Below, in pieces: positions 60,102 to 64,000 of a DNA stretch of 64,000 nt. The notes beneath the pieces were generated by a model. It did no database searches. It was not told the DNA's origin and worked only from the letters and a program-made list of their open reading frames with translations. The stretch lies in assembly GCF_003063455.1 (NCBI RefSeq), contig NZ_NESN01000004.1:309354-373353 (forward strand), given 5' to 3'. Made by a program: the position numbers and the translations under genes. Each line of letters opens with the position of its first letter. The first letter of the stretch is position 1. This DNA is from Limnohabitans parvus II-B4. Its GTDB lineage: Bacteria; Pseudomonadota; Gammaproteobacteria; Burkholderiales; Burkholderiaceae_C.

Positions 60102-62735
60102 CGCCTTCAACAACTCCGTCTCGATCTCGATCTGCGCCTTGTTTTGTTGCAGTTCGGCACCGCTGATCAAAAAGGTGTCTTCCACCCGTTCACCCAAGGT
60201 GCTGATTTTGGCCAGTTGGAGGTGAATGCCGTGTTGCGCCAGCACGGTGGCGATGCTGTAGAGAAGGCCGATGCGGTCGCTGGCTGAAATGCTGAGCAAC
60301 CAACTTTGGGCTTTGTCGTCGGGCTTCAGGCTCACGCGTGGGGTGACCGGGAAGCTCTTGACCCGCCGCGACACACGTCCGCGGGTGGGGGCGGGCAGGG
60401 GACCTTGTTTTTCCAGGGTTTGGGTCAGCCCGGACTCGACCATGCTGAGCAACTCACGGTAGTGCTCGGGCAGCATGGGGGTGACGATCTGGAAGGTGTC
60501 CAGCGCCCAGCCTGTGCGGGTGGTGTGGATGCGTGCGTCCTGGATGCTGAAGCCCGATTGGTCAAAGTGGCCGCAAATGCGGGCAAACAAATCGGGCTGG
60601 TCGGGCGTGAACACCAGCACCTGCAGGCCTTCGCCCACGGGTGAGATGCGTGCACGCACGATGGGTTTGGCAGGGCCCTCAGCGGGCTTGGCCACATGGC
60701 GAGACAGTTGGCGAGCATGCCAGGCAATGTCAGACGCGTCGTGGCGCATGAAGTAACCCACATCCAGCGTGTCCCACAAGGCTTTTTGGCCTTCATGGGG
60801 TTCGCTGTGGCGGGCCAACTCGATCAGCGCTTCGCGCTTGCGGGCTTCCACTTCGGCGTTGGCGTCTGGTGCACGGCCACCCAACACGCGAAGGGTGGAT
60901 TTGTACAGGTCTTCCAGCAGCTTGCCTTTCCAGGCGTTCCACACTTTGGGGCTGGTGCCGCGAATGTCGGCCACCGTGAGCAAATAGAGTGCTGTCAGTC
61001 GCCTCTCGTTGCCCACACGCTGAGCAAAGCGGCCAATGACTTCCGGGTCGCTCAGGTCTTCTTTTTGGGCCACATGGCTCATGGTCAGGTGCTCGCCCAC
61101 CAAAAACTCGATCAACTGGGCGTCTTCTTTGTCCAGTTTGTGTTGGCGTGCAAAGGTGCGCACTTCGGCGATGCCGAGTTTGGAGTGGTCGCCTCCACGC
61201 CCTTTGGCGATGTCGTGAAACAAAGCCGCCGTGTACAAAATCCAGGGCTTGTCCCAGCCACCCGCCAATTGCGAGCAAAACGGGTACTCGTGGGTGTGTT
61301 CGGCCATGAAAAAGCGCCGCGCATTGCGCAGCACCATCAGGATGTGCTGGTCCACCGTATAGGCGTGAAACAGATCGTGCTGCATTTGGCCCACGATGCG
61401 CCGGAACACCCACAGGTAGCGCCCCAGCACCGAGGTTTCGTTCATCAGGCGCATGGCGTGCGTGATGCCTTGGGGCTGCTGCAGGATTTGCAAAAACGTC
61501 TGTTGGTTGACCGGATCGGCGCGAAAGCGCCCGTTCATGATGGCCCGCACGTTGTACAGCGCACGCAGGGTTCTGGCCGAAAAGCCTTTCACGCCAGGCG
61601 TGGCCTGGTACAGCAAAAAGGTCTCGAGGATGGCGTGGGGGTGCTTTTGGTACAGGTCGTCGCTGGCCACCTCGATCAGGCCCGCTTTTTCAAAGAAGCG
61701 CTCGTTCAGGGGCCGGAAATCGTTGACCGACTCACCCCGATCGGCTTTGAGCCGGTCTTCGATGTTGAGCAACAAAATCTGGTTGAGCTGCGTCACCGCT
61801 TTGGCCGCCCAATAGTATTGGCGCATCAGCTTTTCACTGGCGCGCAGGGCGAGCCGCCCCTCTGGCGTCACATCAGAGCTGTAGCCAAACGATTCGGCCA
61901 CATTGGTTTGCAAGTCAAACACCAGCCGGTCTTCGCGCCGCTTGGCTTGCAGATGCAGGCGTGCACGGATGAGCCCCAGCAGGGCTTCGTTGCGCTTGAT
62001 CTGTCTGGCCTCCAGAGGCGTGGCCAGACCTTTGCGCGCCAGTTCGTCCCAGCTGTGGCCGAGATTGGCCGCACGGGCGACCCACAAAATCACCTGCAAG
62101 TCGCGCATGCCGCCCGGTGATTCTTTGCAGTTTGGCTCCAGGGCGTAAGGCGTGTCTTCAAATTTGGTGTGGCGCTGGCGCATTTCCAGTGTTTTGGCCA
62201 CCCAAAAAGCCTGCGGGTCCATGGCCGCTTGGTATTGCTTTTGAAACTCGGTGAACAAGCGGGTGTTGCCTGTCACGCGCCGCGACTCCAGCAAAGAGGT
62301 TTGCACCGTGATGTCTTTGGCCGATTCGGCCAGGCATTCGCTCAGGGTGCGGACGCTGGAGCCGATCTCCAGTCCCGTGTCCCAGCAGCTGCCAATGAAG
62401 CGTTCCAGCTGGCCTTGCAGCTCGGGTGAGTCTTCTGGAGACAGCCCATCGGGCAAGAGCACCAGCACGTCCACATCGGAATACGGAAACAGCTCGGCGC
62501 GGCCGAACCCCCCCACGGCCACCAGAGACAGCTCAGGCGCAAAGCCTGCGTTTTGCCACAGTTGAATCAGCAGCCCATCGGCCAGGATGGACAGTTGCCG
62601 CAGCGTTTGCTTCAAACCCCGTGCGACCGCACCGCTGTTGGCCAGGGTGTTCAACACCGTGGCTTTGTCGTGCTTGTACGTTTCGCGCAGCAGCGCCAGA
62701 TCGGTCAGATCTGCTGATGGGGCCTGAGCGTTCAT
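60087..62735 (-). CDS. glnD: Bifunctional PII uridylyltransferase/uridylyl-removing enzyme
   Basis: The nitrogen-status sensor that uridylylates PII when glutamine is low. 882 residues: nucleotidyltransferase domain with [19 protein letters not shown], a helical GlnD PII-UTase domain, the HD domain for removal ([18 protein letters not shown], with H-D ligands), and two C-terminal ACT domains ([20 protein letters not shown] and [20 protein letters not shown]) that bind glutamine. Start at 62735, one base after the map stop, as in many proteobacteria (map-glnD). Confidence 0.96.
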   Translation of the reverse strand: MNAQAPSADLTDLALLRETYKHDKATVLNTLANSGAVARGLKQTLRQLSILADGLLIQLWQNAGFAPELSLVAVGGFGRAELFPYSDVDVLVLLPDGLSPEDSPELQGQLERFIGSCWDTGLEIGSSVRTLSECLAESAKDITVQTSLLESRRVTGNTRLFTEFQKQYQAAMDPQAFWVAKTLEMRQRHTKFEDTPYALEPNCKESPGGMRDLQVILWVARAANLGHSWDELARKGLATPLEARQIKRNEALLGLIRARLHLQAKRREDRLVFDLQTNVAESFGYSSDVTPEGRLALRASEKLMRQYYWAAKAVTQLNQILLLNIEDRLKADRGESVNDFRPLNERFFEKAGLIEVASDDLYQKHPHAILETFLLYQATPGVKGFSARTLRALYNVRAIMNGRFRADPVNQQTFLQILQQPQGITHAMRLMNETSVLGRYLWVFRRIVGQMQHDLFHAYTVDQHILMVLRNARRFFMAEHTHEYPFCSQLAGGWDKPWILYTAALFHDIAKGRGGDHSKLGIAEVRTFARQHKLDKEDAQLIEFLVGEHLTMSHVAQKEDLSDPEVIGRFAQRVGNERRLTALYLLTVADIRGTSPKVWNAWKGKLLEDLYKSTLRVLGGRAPDANAEVEARKREALIELARHSEPHEGQKALWDTLDVGYFMRHDASDIAWHARQLSRHVAKPAEGPAKPIVRARISPVGEGLQVLVFTPDQPDLFARICGHFDQSGFSIQDARIHTTRTGWALDTFQIVTPMLPEHYRELLSMVESGLTQTLEKQGPLPAPTRGRVSRRVKSFPVTPRVSLKPDDKAQSWLLSISASDRIGLLYSIATVLAQHGIHLQLAKISTLGERVEDTFLISGAELQQNKAQIEIETELLKALQAG

Positions 62736-62736
62736 C

Positions 62737-63552
62737 TCAGGCGGCTGTTTTGGGGGTGATGAATGTGGGGATCGGAGGGCTGCCGGCCGACAAGGTCAGC
62801 ACCTCGTAGCCGGTTTCGGTCACCACCACCGTGTGCTCCCACTGGGCCGAGAGTGAATGGTCTTTGGTCACGATGGTCCAGCCGTCACCCATTTCCTTGA
62901 TGTCGCGTTTGCCTGCGTTGATCATCGGCTCGATGGTGAAGATCATGCCGGGCACCAGTTCCACCAGGGTGCCGGGCTTGCCGTAATGAAGCACTTGCGG
63001 TTCTTCGTGAAAGCCGCGCCCAATGCCGTGGCCACAAAATTCGCGCACCACCGAAAAGCCGTGGCCTTCGGCAAACTTTTGAATGGCGTGACCGATGTCG
63101 CCCAGATGGGCTCCGGGCTTGACTTGCTCAATGCCTTTCCACATGGCGTCATAGGTCAATGTAGCCAGACGCTTGGCGGCAATGGATGCATCGCCCACAT
63201 GGAACATGCGGCTGGTGTCGCCATGCCAGCCATTTTTGATGGTGGTGATGTCAATGTTGAGCGAGTCGCCTTTTTTGAGCGGTTTATCGTTCGGAATGCC
63301 GTGGCAGACCTGGTGGTTGATCGAGGTGCAGATGGACTTGGGGTAGGGCTTGTAGCCGCCCGGGGCGTAGTTCAGCGGGGCCGGAATGCAGTCTTGCACA
63401 TCGACCATGTAGTCGTGGCAGAGCTTGTCGATTTCATTGGTGGTGATGCCCGGCTTGATGAAGGGCTCGATGTAATCCAGAACTTCGGCGGCCAGGCGGC
63501 AGGCCAAGCGCATGCCTTCGATGTCTTCGGCGGTTTTGAGGGTGATGGTCAT
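62737..63552 (-). CDS. map: Methionine aminopeptidase, type I
   Basis: Removes the initiator methionine. 271 residues: [40 protein letters not shown], metal ligands in [20 protein letters not shown] (two Asp), [15 protein letters not shown] (His), [11 protein letters not shown] (Glu) and [17 protein letters not shown] (Glu). Cotranscribed with glnD. Divergent from purL, with 134 bases between the starts. Confidence 0.97.
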   Translation of the reverse strand: MTITLKTAEDIEGMRLACRLAAEVLDYIEPFIKPGITTNEIDKLCHDYMVDVQDCIPAPLNYAPGGYKPYPKSICTSINHQVCHGIPNDKPLKKGDSLNIDITTIKNGWHGDTSRMFHVGDASIAAKRLATLTYDAMWKGIEQVKPGAHLGDIGHAIQKFAEGHGFSVVREFCGHGIGRGFHEEPQVLHYGKPGTLVELVPGMIFTIEPMINAGKRDIKEMGDGWTIVTKDHSLSAQWEHTVVVTETGYEVLTLSAGSPPIPTFITPKTAA

Positions 63553-63686
63553 GGGGTGAGATTATCCCAGAGGGTTTCAGATCGGCCAGAAATCAGGGTT
63601 TCCCCGGCTAAAATACCGCCTTTGCCGACCAGCCCCAGTCAGCGGCCCCGGCGCTACGGTTTTCCGTCTCTTTACAAGGCCACCCC

Positions 63687-64000
63687 GTGTCCCTGCACAT
63701 CACGACTTTCGAAGGCGCCAGCGCCCTCAGCGACTTTCGCATTGCCCAGCTTTTGCCACGTCTGGCGGCCATTTCGCCGCAAATTCAGGGCATTTCTGCC
63801 CGTTTTGTGCATTTGGTGGCCACGGTCGCCCCTTTGGCCGATGCCCAAAAACAAACCCTGTCGGCGCTGCTGACTTACGGTGAACCCTATGCAGGCCCGG
63901 TGGATGGCCCCGTGATCGTGGTCAGCCCCCGTTTGGGCACGGTGTCGCCTTGGGCGTCCAAAGCCACCGACATCGCCCACAACTGCGGTTTTGAGGTGCG
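63687..64000 (+). CDS. purL: Phosphoribosylformylglycinamidine synthase, N-terminal part (cut by window edge)
   Basis: The 104 visible codons match the start of the large-form PurL: HITTFEGASALSDFRIAQLL, ISARFVHLVATVAPLADAQK, YGEPYAGPVDGPVIVVSPRL and TVSPWASKATDIAHNCGFEV, the last being the diagnostic N-terminal PurS-like motif. PurL uses FGAR, ATP and glutamine to make FGAM. Start GTG at 63687 with AAGG 7 bases upstream. A TAAAAT box at 63609-63614 may be its -10 element. The rest of the gene is beyond the window. Confidence 0.93.
   Translation, partial: MSLHITTFEGASALSDFRIAQLLPRLAAISPQIQGISARFVHLVATVAPLADAQKQTLSALLTYGEPYAGPVDGPVIVVSPRLGTVSPWASKATDIAHNCGFEV

Overview
The window looks like a chromosomal segment of a betaproteobacterium of the order Burkholderiales, most likely Comamonadaceae (Limnohabitans/Rhodoferax-like). 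The evidence is moderately high GC, a HisZ next to HflKC and PurA, an orphan Bug-type solute receptor, a BPSS1780-type membrane protein, and the conserved blocks ndk-rlmN-rodZ-ispG-hisS-yfgM-bamB-der-hfq-hflX-hflK-hflC and sucA-sucB-lpd. The genus is an inference. I saw no rRNA or tRNA genes, CRISPR array, insertion sequence or prophage.

Layout. 1-2.9 kb: the 3' end of guaB and complete guaA (GMP branch of purine synthesis), separated by a MntA/HepT toxin-antitoxin pair. 2.9-8.9 kb: a PaiB-like regulator, a small membrane protein, a TadA tRNA deaminase fused to a haloalkane dehalogenase-like domain, an LD-carboxypeptidase and a penicillin/AHL acylase-family enzyme. 8.9-16.5 kb: accessory genes, namely a HTH regulator, an unusual RecQ-like helicase with a possible coupled small ORF, a hypothetical protein, an orphan Bug receptor, an MFS transporter, a glyoxalase-like protein and an isochorismatase-family hydrolase. 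16.7-24.5 kb: prpE, then sucA-sucB-lpd (2-oxoglutarate dehydrogenase). 24.6-28.3 kb: zapE, two small genes and a DinG/YoaA-type helicase in tight overlaps. 28.3-32.3 kb: bamD (minus) divergent from rluD, then scpB-rluB.

32.4-48.1 kb is a long housekeeping array on the plus strand: ndk, rlmN, rodZ, ispG, hisS, yfgM, bamB, der, hfq, hflX, hflK, hflC, a DUF2065 protein, hisZ, purA and a phosphoribosyltransferase. It links envelope assembly (RodZ, BamB, HflKC), ribosome and tRNA maturation (RlmN, Der, HisS), RNA regulation (Hfq) and purine/histidine synthesis. 48.1-53.8 kb: a cystathionine beta-lyase, a DUF2189 membrane protein, a small charged protein, selU and tesA (minus), an orphan YbbA-like ATPase and rlmB. 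53.8-64 kb: a small lipoprotein, a split chromate transporter, a YigZ protein, a YgiQ radical-SAM protein with REP-type repeats read in frame, a ParD-like antitoxin with a damaged RhuM gene, glnD, map and the start of purL.

Gene packing is dense: eleven adjacent pairs overlap by an ATGA or TTGA stop-start. The points I would look at first are the TadA-dehalogenase fusion, the MntA/HepT module inside the gua locus, the RecQ-like protein with a phosphoribosyltransferase-like tail, the REP repeats inside ygiQ, and the ParD-like/RhuM remnant with a perfect palindrome at its ribosome binding site. None of these is clearly a complete new defence or biosynthetic system.
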